A stretch of DNA of 64,000 nucleotides from Sequoia sempervirens (taxonomy: Eukaryota > Streptophyta > Pinopsida > Cupressales > Cupressaceae). The position numbers and the translations under genes were made by a program. The DNA is taken from positions 492,040,711-492,104,710 of the forward strand of contig VDFB02270651.1 of the NCBI GenBank assembly GCA_007258455.2, in the 5' to 3' direction. The notes below the pieces were generated by a model that worked only from the letters and a program-made list of their open reading frames with translations, ran no database searches and was not told the DNA's origin. Positions 24,076 through 37,129 of this stretch are shown here, piece after piece (the stretch's first letter is position 1; the number at the start of each line of letters is the position of its first letter).

Positions 24076-25510
24076 ATGAGAGGTCAATATAGATACTACA
24101 TTCACAAAAGGGCGGAGCAAGTAGACAATTGGCAAGAGGATAGTAACCCGTTTGAATATATACCAGTAGTAGAAATGGGTGATAGGGAAGAAGAAGATCC
24201 ACCAAGAAATGAAAGAATAAATGAGGAAAACAATGAAGATAGAGATGGTAGAGAGCTTTTTGAGTGGATGACTCGAGCTTTCGAAGGGTTTACAAAAACA
24301 ATGCAACAATTTTTCCCGTATATACAACAAAATAGGGTTGTAGAGGATAATAGGAGTGTGGTTGGGACACCTAGGGCACATCATGCTCCTTCACGAACTG
24401 CAGATAGACCTACACGTCCTACCTTTTTGAGGGATGAGTCAGAAGAGGGTAATACAGAAGAAGAGAGAGAGGAAATATTTGCAAATACTCTCATGGCCAC
24501 TAATGACGAACGAGAATTGTTAACACCTTAGGTGAGAGAACACATAAGCTTTGATAGATTTCTGAGTCAAAGAAGAGAGCATTATAGAGAAAGACCGCCC
24601 TGGAGACCAAGAGGACAAAACAAAGATCAACATAGTGACCTTAAGCATGCCACCAACAAACTCATGTTGCCTACATGTGATGGTAGTGGGACGGTTATAG
24701 CTCAGTCTTGGGTTCATAAGTTGGACACTTTCTTGAGCCTTTGACCTATGGTAGAGATAGATGCAATTAAGTATTCCACCTTACACTTGGAGGGAGTAGC
24801 TCATGATTGGTGGTATCATGGGATGGTCACATTGCAACACAACCACATCACCTCTTACCAGGAGTTCATGGATCGGTTGGTTGAACGTTTTGACAAGAAA
24901 GATCTAGAAAAATATTTTAGAGACCTAGCTCAACTCAAGCAAGTTGGGAGTTTGGAGGGATATAGGTGATTTTCAGCGGTTATTAGTTATGGTTTCCAAC
25001 ATATCAAAAAGAAGATTAGTTGTATTATTCATCGAAGGTCTATCAGAACCATTGAGAGGTTGGATAAAATATTTTGATCCCCTAACCCTATAGGAGGCTA
25101 TGAAAAAATCTAGGAGCATGGAACTTGCAGCTCCACAAAGTAAGTTCTCATCTAAAGCATCATCTTCATACAGGGACAAAAATTAATTCTCTAAGAAGAA
25201 GGAAAACTCAGATTCCAAAAGGAAATCAACAACCCCGTTAGACAAAGAGACCATCAATGACTTGTGCAAGAAAAAGTTGTGCTTCTATTGCAAAGGACCC
25301 TATGATGCAAACCATAACTATCCTTTGAGGCCTAAGGGAAAGGCTAACCGAACAATGTGGGCATTTTATGAGGATTCTGAATCTGATAAATTAGACCAGT
25401 ACACTGAGCATGAGGAAACCGAGGTAGAAAAATCTGAAAATGAGGTTGAAAATGACGCTAAAATAAAGGAGGAAGTAAAGCTTCAAGAAGCACGTCTCAC
25501 TAGCATATAG
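24076..25510 (+). pseudogene. gag of the chromovirus
   Basis: Open stretches at 24,076-24,531, 24,532-24,744, 24,748-24,969 and 25,262-25,510 form one gag frame broken by stops. The capsid-like core reads KYSTLHLEGVAHDWWYHGMV and FMDRLVERFDKKD. The zinc knuckle near 25,280 reads CFYCKGPYDANHNYP, with Tyr where the last cysteine of the knuckle is expected, so it would not bind zinc normally. An acidic Glu-rich tail follows. Confidence 0.8.
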
Positions 25511-25539
25511 TGAGAGGGCTCTTTCAGAATGCAAGGAGT

Positions 25540-28500
25540 CTTAGCTGGGTAAAAGATCATTACCTTATTGGATACAGGTGCCGCACATAATTTCATTGAT
25601 GCAAGGTTGGTTGAAAGGCGTGGAATTCAGACTGAAGAATTTGATGGCATAAGAGTGAAGGTTGGGGATGGCTACACCCTTAATTGTGATAAAATGATTC
25701 CAGATCTTCCCATGTGACTAAACAATTACAACTTTAAGGCAGATTTCTATGTGGTGAATATGGGAGATATTGATATGGTTCTAGGGATGAAATGGCTTCA
25801 TGACATAGGTGAATTTACTCTTAACCTTCAGGAGATGGAAATAAGATTTAAGGTGGACAGGAGGACTCATGTGTTGAAATCCATCCGAGATAGTAGTTTC
25901 AAGATGATGTCTTTCAAGAGGATGGAGAGGCTTATTTTCCATGACATGGTTGAGTGGGCCATTGAGTGTATGTTGATGCCATCACAGGAGGAACAATAAA
26001 CCCCAGTTTATCATCCTGATATACAGGATTTGAGAATTAAACATGCTAAGGTGTTCAGTGAGATTCCACCAGGTAGACCTCCAGACCGAGGGATTGAGCA
26101 CATCATTGAGTTGGAGGAGGGTGCCAAGCTAGTGATAATCACCCCTTACAAGCACCCTAAGCGACTAAAAGACAAAATTGAAAATACCATAAAGGAGCTG
26201 CTAGCTATGGGGCACATTAGACCTAGAAAATCTCCCTTTGCTTCATCTATAGTTTTGGTGAAGAAAAAAGATGCTACACTTTAGATGTGCATTGATTACA
26301 GGGTACTAAATAAGAGGACAATTAAGAACAAATAACCTATTCCTCGAATTGATGACTTGATTGATGAACTCCATGACACTCGTTACTTCTCAAAAATAGA
26401 TTTGAGATTTGGTTATCACCAAATTAGGGTTAGAGAGTAGGACATTGAGAAGACAACATTTAGGTGTCATTGTGGACACTTTGAGTTTTTAGTTATGCCA
26501 TTTGGGCTAACCAATGCACCTGCTACGTTGCAATCCACTATGAATAGGGTCTTCCAGTCACAACTAAGGAGGTTCGTACTTGTTTTCTTTGATGGCATCT
26601 TGGTATATAGCAAGGCTTGGGAGCAACATATTGCCCATTTGGATACAGTACTGGGTATTTTGGACAGAGAGTCCTTGTATGCCAAGGAATCAAAATGTGA
26701 TATGGGTATGACATAGTTGTTGTACTTGGGCCATATTATCAGCACAAAGGGTGTGCGTATGGATCTCAACAAGGTCAAAGCTATTATTGAGTGGCTGACT
26801 CCCGAGAATCTTACTCAGCTTTGAGGATTTTTGGGCTTGTGTCATTTCTACTGCTAATTTGTTAGTGGGTATTCATGTCATGCAGCACCACTTATAGACT
26901 TGACAAAGAAAGGAGCTTTCGTTTGGACTCTTAAGGCACAGGAGTGTTTTGAGAAGTTTAAGTAGTTGATGACTTCTTGTCTTGTCCTTGCATTACCATA
27001 TTTCACTAGACCCTTCAAGCTTCAGTGTAATGCCTCAGGTGAAGGTATTGGCATAGTCCTCATGAAGGACAAACATTTGATAGCTTTTGAGAGTCAGAAT
27101 TTAAGAGGACCCGAGAGGAGTACAATATTTATGACAAGGAGATGTTGGCCATCATGCATGCGTTGGCCAAATTCAGGCAGTACCTTGTTGGCATAAAATT
27201 TTGTGTTAAGACCAATCATAACAACTTGAGGCATTTCCTAGGGCAATGAGATCTCAATGATCATCAACATAAGTGGGTTAGTAACTTGCAATCATACGAA
27301 TTTGACATTGCCTCTGTCAAAGGGACTTAGAATGTTGTTGTTGATGCCTTATCTCACTGACCACATCTAACCTCCATGGTCAAGATTTTAGAGAACTGGA
27401 GACATCTAATTACAGTAGAGTATGCCAAAGACTCTCGAGATTTTGGCATCGTTGAGGGTTCAGTGTAGGATAGAAGATATTCAGTTGTAAATGATCTTAT
27501 CATTTACAAAGGGAGGATTTCTTTGACCCCAGGATCAGAGATGAAGAACACGGTATTGAGGCCCTTTCATGATGCACCCATGGACGGACATCCCGAATAT
27601 TTCAAAAATTACAAGCAGGTCCGAGAATGTTTCACTTGGAAAGGACTCAAGTTCGATGTCCTTTGATATGTCAGAGAGTGTCCTGTGTGTCAATAGAATA
27701 AACAAGAGCACACCTATCCTATTGAATTACTTCAGCCACTTCTAATTCCTGATAGGAAGTGGGAATGCTTGTCAATGGATTTCATTACGGGTTTGTCGAA
27801 TGCCCAGGGTAGAGACTATATCTATGTAGTTGTTGATTGCCTCACAAAGTACACTCATTTCTTTCTAATAGTAGCTACACAGGTAGTAGATTTGTTTCTC
27901 CATGAGGTATTCAGGTTGCATGGGCTACCCCAGAGCATCGTTAGTGATAGGGATAGTCGGTTCTTGAGCCACTTTTGGTAGGAGCTATTCAGGCTTTGTG
28001 GGACTGAGCTTACGTCGAGCACTAGCTACCACCCACAGACTGATGGCCAGACGAAGATTGTAAATAAGTTGGTGCAAGGATACCTCTGAAACTATATAGC
28101 AAGGCAACAAAATGAGTTGGGTGAAGTGGATTCATCTTTGTGAGTACTATTATAATACCACTCACCACATGTCAGTTCAGATGTCCCCATTCGTGGCCTT
28201 ATATGGATATGAGGCGCCCAACTTTCTTGATTTATTGTTAAGTGACAGTAGATTGCCCAGTGTTGGGGATCTTTTATAGGAGAACCGAGATATTATGAGA
28301 GCTCTTTATGAGAACACTGAGAAGGCACAAAATCAACAAAAGCAGTATGTGGACTAGAGGAGAGTTGAGCATTCTTTCGAGGTTGGGGATATGGTGTATT
28401 TGATGTTGTAGCCCTATTGCCAGTCTACTCTTAGGAAGAGTGGTGCAGAGAAACTCAATCTGCGGTACTATGGACCCTTCAGGATCATCCGACGGGTAGG

Positions 28501-28760
28501 TGAGGTGGCTTATGAGTTGGACTTACTGATAGATAGCAAGGTACACAATGTATTTCATGTGTCATGCCTCAAGAAGGCATTAGGACATCGTGTTGTTCCT
28601 TCCACAACTTTACCACCCCTAGATGATGAGGGGAAATTGGTTTTGATACCTAAGACCATCGTATATGTTAGAGAGAGGCAGTTACAGAGATGGGTCATCA
28701 GGGAATATCTGATTAAATGGAAGGACTTGCTGGGAGAGGATGCTACATGGGAGAGCTAGG
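25540..28760 (+). pseudogene. pol of the chromovirus (protease, RT, RNase H, integrase, chromodomain)
   Basis: Protease: LLDTGAAHNFID near 25,565. Reverse transcriptase: 26,030 to about 26,800, with HIRPRKSPFASSIVLVKKKD and MPFGLTNAPATLQ. Its catalytic box reads FFDGILVYS, so the second aspartate is Gly (26,594-26,596). RNase H: near 27,010-27,360, with Asn for Asp in CNASGEGIG. Integrase: HPEYFKNYKQ, CPVCQ, then MDFITGLSNAQGRDYIYVVV and SDRDSRFLSHFW at 27,760-27,980, ending in a DGQTK segment. Chromodomain-like end: EYLIKWKDLLGEDATWES at about 28,700-28,758. In-frame stops (for example 26,282 and 26,333) break it throughout. Confidence 0.88.
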
Positions 28761-28821
28761 ATATTTTACAACATCTAGAGTTGAGATTGCTTGGGGACAA
28801 GCAATTTCAGGGAGGGAAGAT

Positions 28822-30034
28822 TGTAATGTCCCCTCCTAGCTAGTCTTTAAAAAAATCAATGGATTAGCCTATCATGTCGACCCTCGTAGGCTAATGGTTC
28901 TAGATAGAGGGTCACTTGGACGGGCACTTGGTCATCAAATTGCAGTGTTGATCTCCAGAGTATGGTGGCAAGGTGAATTGTTGTGTTTGGCATGATACTT
29001 GTGCTTAAATTTATGATACTCACCTTTTATTTTACCATCTTTGGCCTAGGGACCATGTATCTTTAAAATGAAGGGGTCACTTTATATTTTTTAGTTATTA
29101 TTCATTCATAAAGTGAAAAAAGTTATAACTTAAGTGAATAGTGCTCACTTTTATGAATAAAGTTTTCAATGTTAAATTATAAATATCATGAGAAGAAGTT
29201 CAACCCTCTTCATGCATTTGGTTATCTTGCTTCATTGACTTGGGAGTTAGGTTTTGGAGAAAAAGAGAGGCTAGGGTTTTCCGATTTCCTGTAGTGGGTA
29301 AGCTTGGAGGGGGCTTGGTTTTTCATTTGGAGTTGCTTGAGGGTGTGAAACACCACCTTAAGGTTGCTGGGTTGAATTTGAATACACATTTGGAGACATT
29401 AAGAGTTGATGGGAAAAGTTTTTGAGCTGATTTCTGAGTGGGGTTGGCAGCCATCGTCTTCAAAATTATTTTGCTAAGGGCTGCTTGCATTTTGAGGCAT
29501 TTTTGGACTGATTTGTGAAGCTACGACTAGTCGTCCCTCTCTTGAGGGTTTCATCAACAAAAAGAAAGAAAACACCTCTCTTAAGAGGCTGCTATCACTT
29601 TAGAAAGGGGCGCCCTAGTCCTAGGGGGCCTCCCACACTAGATTTAGAGTGGAGAAGTTTGTATTACAACTGGTGTGAGCAATTTATTGGGGTTTGTTAC
29701 TGTAGCAAATCATTATTCACAGAGTTATATGGTTGTAAGTTAAAGTTTGGTATAAGATATATTTAGCTTTAAATTTGATGTAAGTTATATTTTGTATGCA
29801 TCTGATTATGTAATGAAGAAATCATATTTGGTCACTAAATTGAGCAATGTACTCAAGGTTGTTTTTGTAGTGTAGTTTATTTGACATTTCCATTGTATGT
29901 ATATGCTTGTTGGTACCTTTTTTAAAATTATTGGCAAACACACTCAAAGAAAAGAAGGAAGAAATAAAAACTAAAATAAAAATCAGACCTACAAACTCAA
30001 TGAAAATAAATCAGCAAAGTGGTGGAACACTACA
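28822..30034 (+). repeat. 3' LTR of the chromovirus
   Basis: 1,213 bp, preceded by a purine-rich tract (GGGAGGGAAGAT). It begins TGTAATGTCC and ends ACACTACA. TATAAATA lies at 29,178-29,185. It is followed at once by the CACAT duplication. Confidence 0.92.
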
Positions 30035-30039
30035 CACAT

Positions 30040-30604
30040 CGGTTGGATGCCTCTGCTAATCAAGAAAGAGAAAAAGCTAAAAAAATCAACTAAGACAACA
30101 AGATGGGTTGAAAGTTTTTGCGCAATTCATCTCGCGGGTCACCCCTTGCCACTATCATGCAAATCTTATCAATCCTTGGAGCTACGTAATCATGTGTCTG
30201 AGGCATTTGTTGACTTCTCTCTCAAAAATTCAACAAATTCTTTGCCACAAATAGTGAAAATGATCCTTCGATGGGCCCACCCAGGACATATAGGCCATTT
30301 TTTGCCCATTTTTTATGAAAAAAATGTTCCTTCCATTCTTCCTATTTTCACCCTACCTAGTTGGGGGAAAAAAAAGAGGGGGCATATACTCACCTCTTCA
30401 TCATATTTTTCTTTCAAATCTTCAAAATTTTCTTAAGTATTCTTCTCGCCATGGTAGCTTCTTCTGAATTTCAAAACTAACCCGACTTTGAGTTTTATAA
30501 AATGAAACTTCACATTAGATACATGTTGTAGTTTCTCATTGAGCTCGAACTCTGGGGGTACCATTAGTATCCATATGCTTGACCTCTACGACCTCTACAG
30601 TATC
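30040..30604. other. Continuation of the host sequence interrupted by the chromovirus
   Basis: Lies between two full-length insertions. The ORF at 30,047-30,436 has no recognised domain. With both insertions removed, this segment would join 22,816 on the left and 43,802 on the right. Confidence 0.5.
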
Positions 30605-31710
30605 TATATACACTGAAAATTGGTCTGAAAAATATTAATTAAATATTGATTATTTAATTAATGAAATCCTTATTCTTCTACTATATAAATAAATTGCAAA
30701 TTTATTTACATAGTTCCTATTCTCTTAATTCCTCTATTCTAATTCACCCTCTTCATGATTAAATTGAAATAAACAAATCTAAATAATTTTTTTTTATCTT
30801 AATCGATTCCTTCTCATTTAATTCGAACTTTTAATTTGAATTTCATCACATTTCTACATATTTCATTAACTACCTTCCACCTCACCCTCCAACTCACCAT
30901 GTGTCATATGAAAATAATTATCTTTATTTTCTAAAATGGATATTTGTTCTCAACAATTTAACCACCTTCAAGACACATGGCTTCTTCATTCAAATGATTC
31001 CTTCTTACACTTGGCAAGATGGTTTTACTAAAGGGAACAATTGCCTTGTTTTCTCCATCCTTCTCATTCTTCACCGTCAATTTCTCCAGATCAAATCTCA
31101 ATCATTCATGGCTTCCAACTCACCCAATGCCTTGGAAAAATCTATAAATTGAGGCCCATTTATAGCTTTTTTTTCATAAGGAGCATTTCACATAATATTA
31201 CTCTGCATGATTTCATTTAGTATTTTGAGAGCTTAGTTTTGCATTTCCAATTCAACATTTAGAATAGATTATCAATTTAGATTAGAGTCATGGCTAATTT
31301 AGATGTTTCTTAGCTTGTTTCAATTTAGAAATTAAAATCATTTCCACATCACTTTGATTAGTTTAATTCTATTCTACATCATTTACATACCATTTGTATA
31401 CAACAATCCATTTCATCATGTCATTTTATCATTTCATCCAGCTGAATCATTCAATCATGTAGATGTAGACTTAGATTCTTCATTATAGATAAATAGGCTA
31501 CTCGTTTCTTAAATGACATCTCAATGATTTGTGTAGGAATAAGATTTGAGAGCATAAATTACTAAGGCATTTGAGATTAGAGGAAGATGAGAAGTTTTTA
31601 AGGAATTCTGTTATTGAATTGTGTTTGATTAAGTTAGATTTCCTTACTATAATACTTTCCATCTAAGTGTGTTGTTAATTTGATATAATTCACACATATT
31701 TTCTTACACA
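30605..31710 (+). repeat. 5' LTR of Tat-1
   Basis: About 1,106 bp. It begins TATATACACTG where the 3' copy has TGTATACACTG, so the terminal G has mutated to A. It ends TTCTTACACA. Several short AT-rich motifs (for example TATATAAATAAATTGC near 30,680) could serve as promoter. Confidence 0.88.
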
Positions 31711-31717
31711 CATAAAT

Positions 31718-31735
31718 TGGTGCCCACCGTGGGGT
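31718..31735 (+). other. Primer binding site of Tat-1
   Basis: TGGTGCCCACCGTGGGG lies 7 bp after the LTR end. The shape (TGGYGCCCA...GTGGGG) is the usual post-LTR site of Tat/Athila-type elements; the exact priming tRNA is not determined here. Confidence 0.65.
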
Positions 31736-31789
31736 CTAGCCCCTGTTATTTTGATATTTTCTGGAAAGTTTGTTTTATAGGCTCAGACG

Positions 31790-32060
31790 ATTAGTTTTTT
31801 GGCGCAACCACGTAATTCTTTGGCATTTACAAAAAACTTTTTGGCGCTTACACAGACTATTCTGGCACTTCGAAGGATTTCTCTGGCATATCTAAGCCAT
31901 TCTGTGGTGCTTCAGGGCGTTTCTATGGAACTTTGACCCTTTTCTTTGGTGCTTTGACCAATTTCTGTGGCGCTTTTAATTAATTTTGTGGCACTTTTGT
32001 CTTTTTGGCATTTTTGCTTACTGTTATGGCGCTTTCAATTATTTCTATAAATTTTCTCGA
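31790..32060 (+). repeat. Leader minisatellite 1 of Tat-1
   Basis: About nine degenerate copies of a 25-35-bp unit centred on TTCTGTGGCGCTTT (variants TTTTTGGCGCTTAC, TTCTGTGGTGCTTC, TTTGTGGCACTTTT). It lies just after the primer site, in the untranslated leader. The same core reappears at 33,187-33,430. Confidence 0.7.
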
Positions 32061-32273
32061 GAATGAAAACTAATGTCGGTTTTTCTATTTTGCAGATTAC
32101 ATAAAACGCTATCAAAGACCTTGTTGAAACACCATAACACTTTTCAAAGAAAATCTATGATAAACTACTAATAAATATGATGCAGGGGTTGGATTTTATG
32201 TCTTTCCTTTTTACTTAAATTAGGAGCATAGATTAATTAACAATGAAAGAACACCATGTTTGTTGCTTATTTG

Positions 32274-32415
32274 GAATGGTAGGGATATGCTCTCCCCTTA
32301 ACTGGGTGACCAAAAAGTTAGACCCATTCCTTTTCATTTATTTGTGGTGTGTTTTGAATGGTAGGCATATGCTCTCCCCTTAACTGGGTGACCAAAAATC
32401 CAGACCCATTCTTGT
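32274..32415 (+). repeat. 82-bp direct repeat in the Tat-1 leader
   Basis: Two copies starting at 32,274 and 32,356 of a segment that includes ATGCTCTCCCCTTAACTGGG, then GTGACCAAAAA and AGACCCATTC. Identity is high over about 60 bp of each unit. Confidence 0.75.
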
Positions 32416-33186
32416 TAATTTGTGAGTGTGAGTAGGGTATATAGTGTGTGTTCTCTCTTTATTCATGCAGAATAAATATTGATTGAACTATGGGTATATT
32501 CTCTCACTTTTGTTTATCCTAGAGGGCTTACCTTGGGGAAAAATAACTCACCCAAGGGAACGACCCAACCGGTAACACGCTATTAAAGCCAAACGCATTT
32601 CCAATCGATATATAAATGAGGATATTGGAACAAAGGCCAATATCACACAGTTGGTTCCCACGAGAAGGGAAGAAATGGTCTCTCACCTTGATGGATCAAC
32701 CCCTATGAATGGAAAGTCCTTACTAGAACCCTTGTTGTGGAATTGGCCAAAACCTTTATCTATTCTCTTGGTACAACAACAGTCGTTGTGAAGGAATCCA
32801 CATTCTTGTGCAGTCTTTAGTAGAGATGATCAGTCTGCCATGGGAGTTTCATGGAGGTTGGAAGCTTGGTTGACTTGAGAAGAGAGTACAATGTAAGGGG
32901 GAGCCCATGTGGCCAAGTTTTTGAATTCATCCACTAAAGATAAGTGTGGTTGGGGTAAAACCTGCATGGAATCCAAGAGAATATAGTCTATCATAGCCCT
33001 AGGGAATGTACATTTTGCTTGTCACAGTGTTTTTAAAAAAACCTCAAACAAAAATTTACACACTGGAAAAACTATAGAAACTATGATTCATAATACATCA
33101 TCTAGAACAAACCATCCTTTGACCAAAAACCAAAAAAATAAAGTAAACTAGAAACAAACTATTGCATTCCTTGTTCAACACTTCTG

Positions 33187-33430
33187 TTGCTTTCTATGGT
33201 GCTTTCACCAATTTTTCCAGCACATCCACCTTTTGTTACAATGCTTCCACCATATTTTCCAGTGCATTTGAGCTTTTTTGTGGTGCACCTGAGCCATTCT
33301 ATGGTGCACCTGATCCATTCTTTGGTGCATTCACCTGATTATGTGGCGCATCCTAGCTATTCTGTAGCACATTTGAATTTTTATGCACGACGCTTTTTCC
33401 TTTTAGCACTTCCGCCCATTGTAACAATGC
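33187..33430 (+). repeat. Leader minisatellite 2 of Tat-1
   Basis: About nine copies of a 22-26-bp unit like TTCTATGGTGCACCTGANCC. The open frame across it (33,187-33,564) gives a repetitive His/Ser/Val-rich peptide and is a by-product of the repeat. It shares its core with the repeat at 31,790-32,060. Confidence 0.7.
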
Positions 33431-34121
33431 ATCCACCAAAATCTAGAAACAGAGAACTGAATATAATCCCCATCCGTCCTTTTACAACTAGAATTCAAAC
33501 ATTTTTCCAATTCAGAGTCATTTTTAGCCTTGGAAAGAGTCTAAACATGATCTTTATCCCATGACTTCATGAAAGATTAAAATTCAAAAACCAAAACCCA
33601 TAGCTCTTAGTCCAAAGGATCATCAAAAACCTCTTGCAACACTTTATGACTTTAGGGATAGATTGCTCTTCAATTTTTATAGAAAAGCTTCAAAGAACAA
33701 CCCTGGTTTGTATTTGTTTTATTATTGCCAAAATCCAAGACTCTTCCAAAGGTTCGAACATCTTGTCTAGGAATGAAATTTCTCACTATTTCACAATTGG
33801 TACCAAAATTTCAAAATCTCCTCAAGTTTGGAATTATCCCTTAGAGTCCAAAACTTTGTTAAAATTGACTTATCCAAGTGAAACACTTTACCTAAACTTT
33901 GATCAAACATCTAAAAGTGCCCATCATCATCAACACCCCAAATCTGATCATCAAGTTGAGTTTCCCCATCAAGGTTTTTATCCTTCATCTTGAAACAATA
34001 CACTTTGTATCAAATTTCATCACCTTGGTTACATCAATAGAATTCATCATTCTATTCAACCTAGGTATTTCCTTGGCACTTTCGAATAACGGTCAAAATT
34101 TAGCAAACCTTAGTCACTTGT

Positions 34122-35620
34122 ATGCCCACTTTAACAAGGTCCCAAAAACAAAAACTTAAGGACAAAGAAATTAAGCCTCCAAATACCATGGTTGAACCAG
34201 AAGAAAATCCTTTTCATAAGATTTCTCAAAATGAAATAGAGGAGATAATAGAAGAAGAAATCGAACAAGTGAATAAAGACCCCAAATTCCATAAATTCCT
34301 AGAAAAAGTCTTTGAAAATGATGGGGAGAAATACCTTTTGATGTTAGCCAATCAAGGGGTTAAGTTACCAAATGACTTTGATGTTAATAAAGTGAAGAGT
34401 ACATCCCAAAGAAAACTGAAACTGAAATGCCTTCTGTAGATCAAATGGCTATCTTGACAAACCAAATGCAAAACCTTCAACAACTCCAAGATATGCAAGG
34501 AGGAACTCCAAAATGATACCTATTTTGAGATATTTGTCCTTATCCCTTTGATAGAAGGTTAAACATGATACCATTTCCCACAAATTGTGACTTACCAAAA
34601 TATGACAAATACAATGAGAGGTCTGATCTAATAGATCATGTACGAGAGTTTCAAACCATGAGTCTTGAGTTTGCTCATGAGGAAACATACTTAATGAGAC
34701 TCTTTCCTCATAGTTTAGGGGGCCATTGCATGGAATGGTTCTCGAAGTTACAAACAAGCATAAAATCCTTCGAAGAACTGGTTAACAAATTCATCACACA
34801 ATATTCATACAACATCGCACATGAGATAACCATGAAGGATCTTTGTAATACCAAACAAAAACAAGGAGAATCTTTTCTTGTATTCCTCTAAAGGTGGAGA
34901 AGGTTATTCGCTTGTTACACTCGTCCCGTACCCAAACAAGAAAAGATGGAAATTTTTATTGATAACCTTAACAATGAAATGAGCTATAGATTGCAATTAC
35001 AATGTCCCCCTAGCTTTGAGAAGATGGTAGAAAATGGTGTCAAAATTGAAGAAGCCTTAAAGTCAAAAGAGGAGTATTGAAAGTTCACAATGAAGGATCA
35101 AACAGTGCTAGTTCGTCTAACCATAATAAAAATGAAAAACCCAAATTTTGGACAAGGAACAAAAATGCCAACAATGGTGCTGCCGAAACACATAATGCCA
35201 AACCAATCTTTAACTTGTCAAGAACCACAACCAAGGTGGATCAAAATATCAATCAAGGCAATAATCAAAATATTTCCTTGTCCAATAATCAAAGTGGAAA
35301 AAATCAAGGTAACACCCCATTGAAACCTCCACCGTATCAAACACAATCAAACCACAGAAAATTCACCCCTTTGGTTCAATCACACAAATCTGCATTGAGG
35401 GAACTTCTTGAAAATAACCTCATAACACTACCTAACATTCGAGCCTTTGAACCTAAAGTAAAATCATCATGGTGGAATGATGCCTACTACTGTGAATTTC
35501 ATCGATGCAAAGGTCGCCAAACTAATAACTACATGCAATTGAAACATAAAATGCAAGACTTGATAGATAGCAAAATCATACGAATAGAGGGACTCCAAAC
35601 AAATGCAAATCGTGGACCAT
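34122..35620 (+). pseudogene. gag of Tat-1
   Basis: Starts MPTLTRSQKQKLKDKEIKPP. The capsid-like core is at 34,565-35,080 (CDLPKYDKYNERSDLIDHVR, FPHSLGGHCMEWFSKLQ, FITQYSYNIAHE). The frame is broken near 34,437, 34,889 and 35,078. A C-terminal CEFHRCKGRQTNNYMQLKHK at about 35,490 corresponds to the CEFH-x-KGH-x4-C knuckle of this family, but the second His and last Cys are Arg and Tyr. Confidence 0.8.
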
Positions 35621-36199
35621 TCAAAAATCCCTTACCGAACTATGAAAAAGGGGAATCCTCTATGACAAATAGCAAGGAAAAGAATGTAAACTATGTCCAT
35701 GATACTGTCATAAATCATATCTCAGCAGTGGAAAACCAAATGAATACCATTGAAACCCATGACCGTCAAAACATTACTATGAATGATAATCCGATCTATG
35801 ACTTTCCAGTCAAAGAAGAACAAGACATTTTTATCCTTGAAAATCAAATCAATGACACCAAACCAGACACGAATGAAAATGATACTCAAATCAATGTCAT
35901 CAAAATCAATGGGAAACAAGACAGCGTACCAGTGAATGCGACAACAAGAGCACATGCCAAATATGTCTTAAAAGGAAGTTCATCTAAAATTTCTGTAGCA
36001 TCATCCAATCAATACAACATAGTGGACCAATTACAAAAGATCCCTACACAAATATCAATATTGGAATTGCTCAAGATTTCACACACTCACAAAGAGATTT
36101 TGGAAAAATCCCTAGTGGACACAACAGTGCCAATGAATCTAGACGTTTGTAAATTCGAAGCCATGGTGGGACATTTAACTGCGCCCCATTGCCTATCCT

Positions 36200-36520
36200 T
36201 TTCCAAAAATGGTGACACATCCATTTCTCATCCCAACAATGCTACTCTTCATATCAAGGTCCTAATCCATAAAGATCGTGTCAAACACGTCCTAATAGAT
36301 GAAGGACCTGGCTTGAATATATGTACTTTAAAGCTTGTCTATGCCTTAGGATTTTCTAAGAATGCAATTGATTCAAAGAAAAATATTTCAATAAAAGCAT
36401 ATGATGATGAGGAAAGAGCTTCATAGGGGTTAGTTGTCCTACCTATTCAAGTGGGACCAATCTAGAAAGATGTAATCTACCAAGTATTAGAAAAGGATCT
36501 AACCTATAAAATACTATTGG
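36200..36520 (+). pseudogene. Protease of Tat-1
   Basis: VLIDEGPGLNICTLKLVYAL at about 36,285-36,345 is the aspartic protease motif, usually VLIDxGxxLNICT in this lineage. The position after the catalytic Asp is Glu. It ends with a TAG at 36,424, followed by a frame reading LLG*LWIHEMQEIPSTYPQC, the conserved region after the protease. Confidence 0.75.
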
Positions 36521-37129
36521 GTTGACTATGGATTCATGAGATGCAAGAAATCCCTTCAACATACCCCCAATGTCTAAAATTTCCTTGTGGTGTCCAGGAA
36601 ATTACCATTTCGGCTGATTCAAATAGTCCCTAGTATTGCAATACATTGAAATCTATCCAAGATATCTTTGTGCCTCATAATAGAGAAGCTTCCACCCCCT
36701 CTACTTCCAATGATTAGAGCTAGTCAAGTTCTTCATCCAAACTGTTAGTCATTTCCACAAATCATGAAAGTCAATCTAGTTCCATGTCTAAATAGTTTGA
36801 GAAGAAAGAAGAAGTTGCTCCCTCCACCTCCTCAAATCCTGAAGCCCAATTGAATTTCTTGTTAAAACAATTCGATGAAAATATCCAAATCAAAGACAAA
36901 GGTGTTGGTGAATACTTCTTTGAACAGTCCCTATGTCTTTCACACTTTTCTTCTCCAAAATTTTATTGGCAACCCTCCACATCAACACAATAGACCCCAC
37001 AACTAGTTACCAAATTTGATGGGTGGTTTATAAAATAAAGTACTAGGTTTGATGAAGTAGAAGACACTGATGTTCTAAATTGGCTTTATAAAGATGAAGA
37101 GGAATCCCAAACAACAACTGCAAATGTAT

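Larger units (their letters stand above)
22812..30039 (+). mobile_element. Full-length Ty3/gypsy chromovirus, inactive
   Basis: The element runs from 22,817 to 30,034 between two LTRs and is bounded by the 5-bp direct repeat CACAT (22,812-22,816 and 30,035-30,039), the target-site duplication. Internal order is gag, protease, reverse transcriptase, RNase H, integrase and a C-terminal chromodomain-like segment, which defines a chromovirus. Roughly two dozen differences are visible between the LTRs in their first 380 bp, so the insertion is not recent. Many in-frame stops and a changed catalytic residue show it is dead. It inserted into sequence that continues as the PMD copy A flank. Confidence 0.9.

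Noticed and set aside
31790..33430. CRISPR array
   Set aside because: Units are degenerate and contiguous without unique spacers, and this is a plant retroelement leader.
33187..33564. Repetitive His/Ser/Val-rich protein
   Set aside because: It is a reading of the leader minisatellite; copies differ in ways that do not preserve the peptide.
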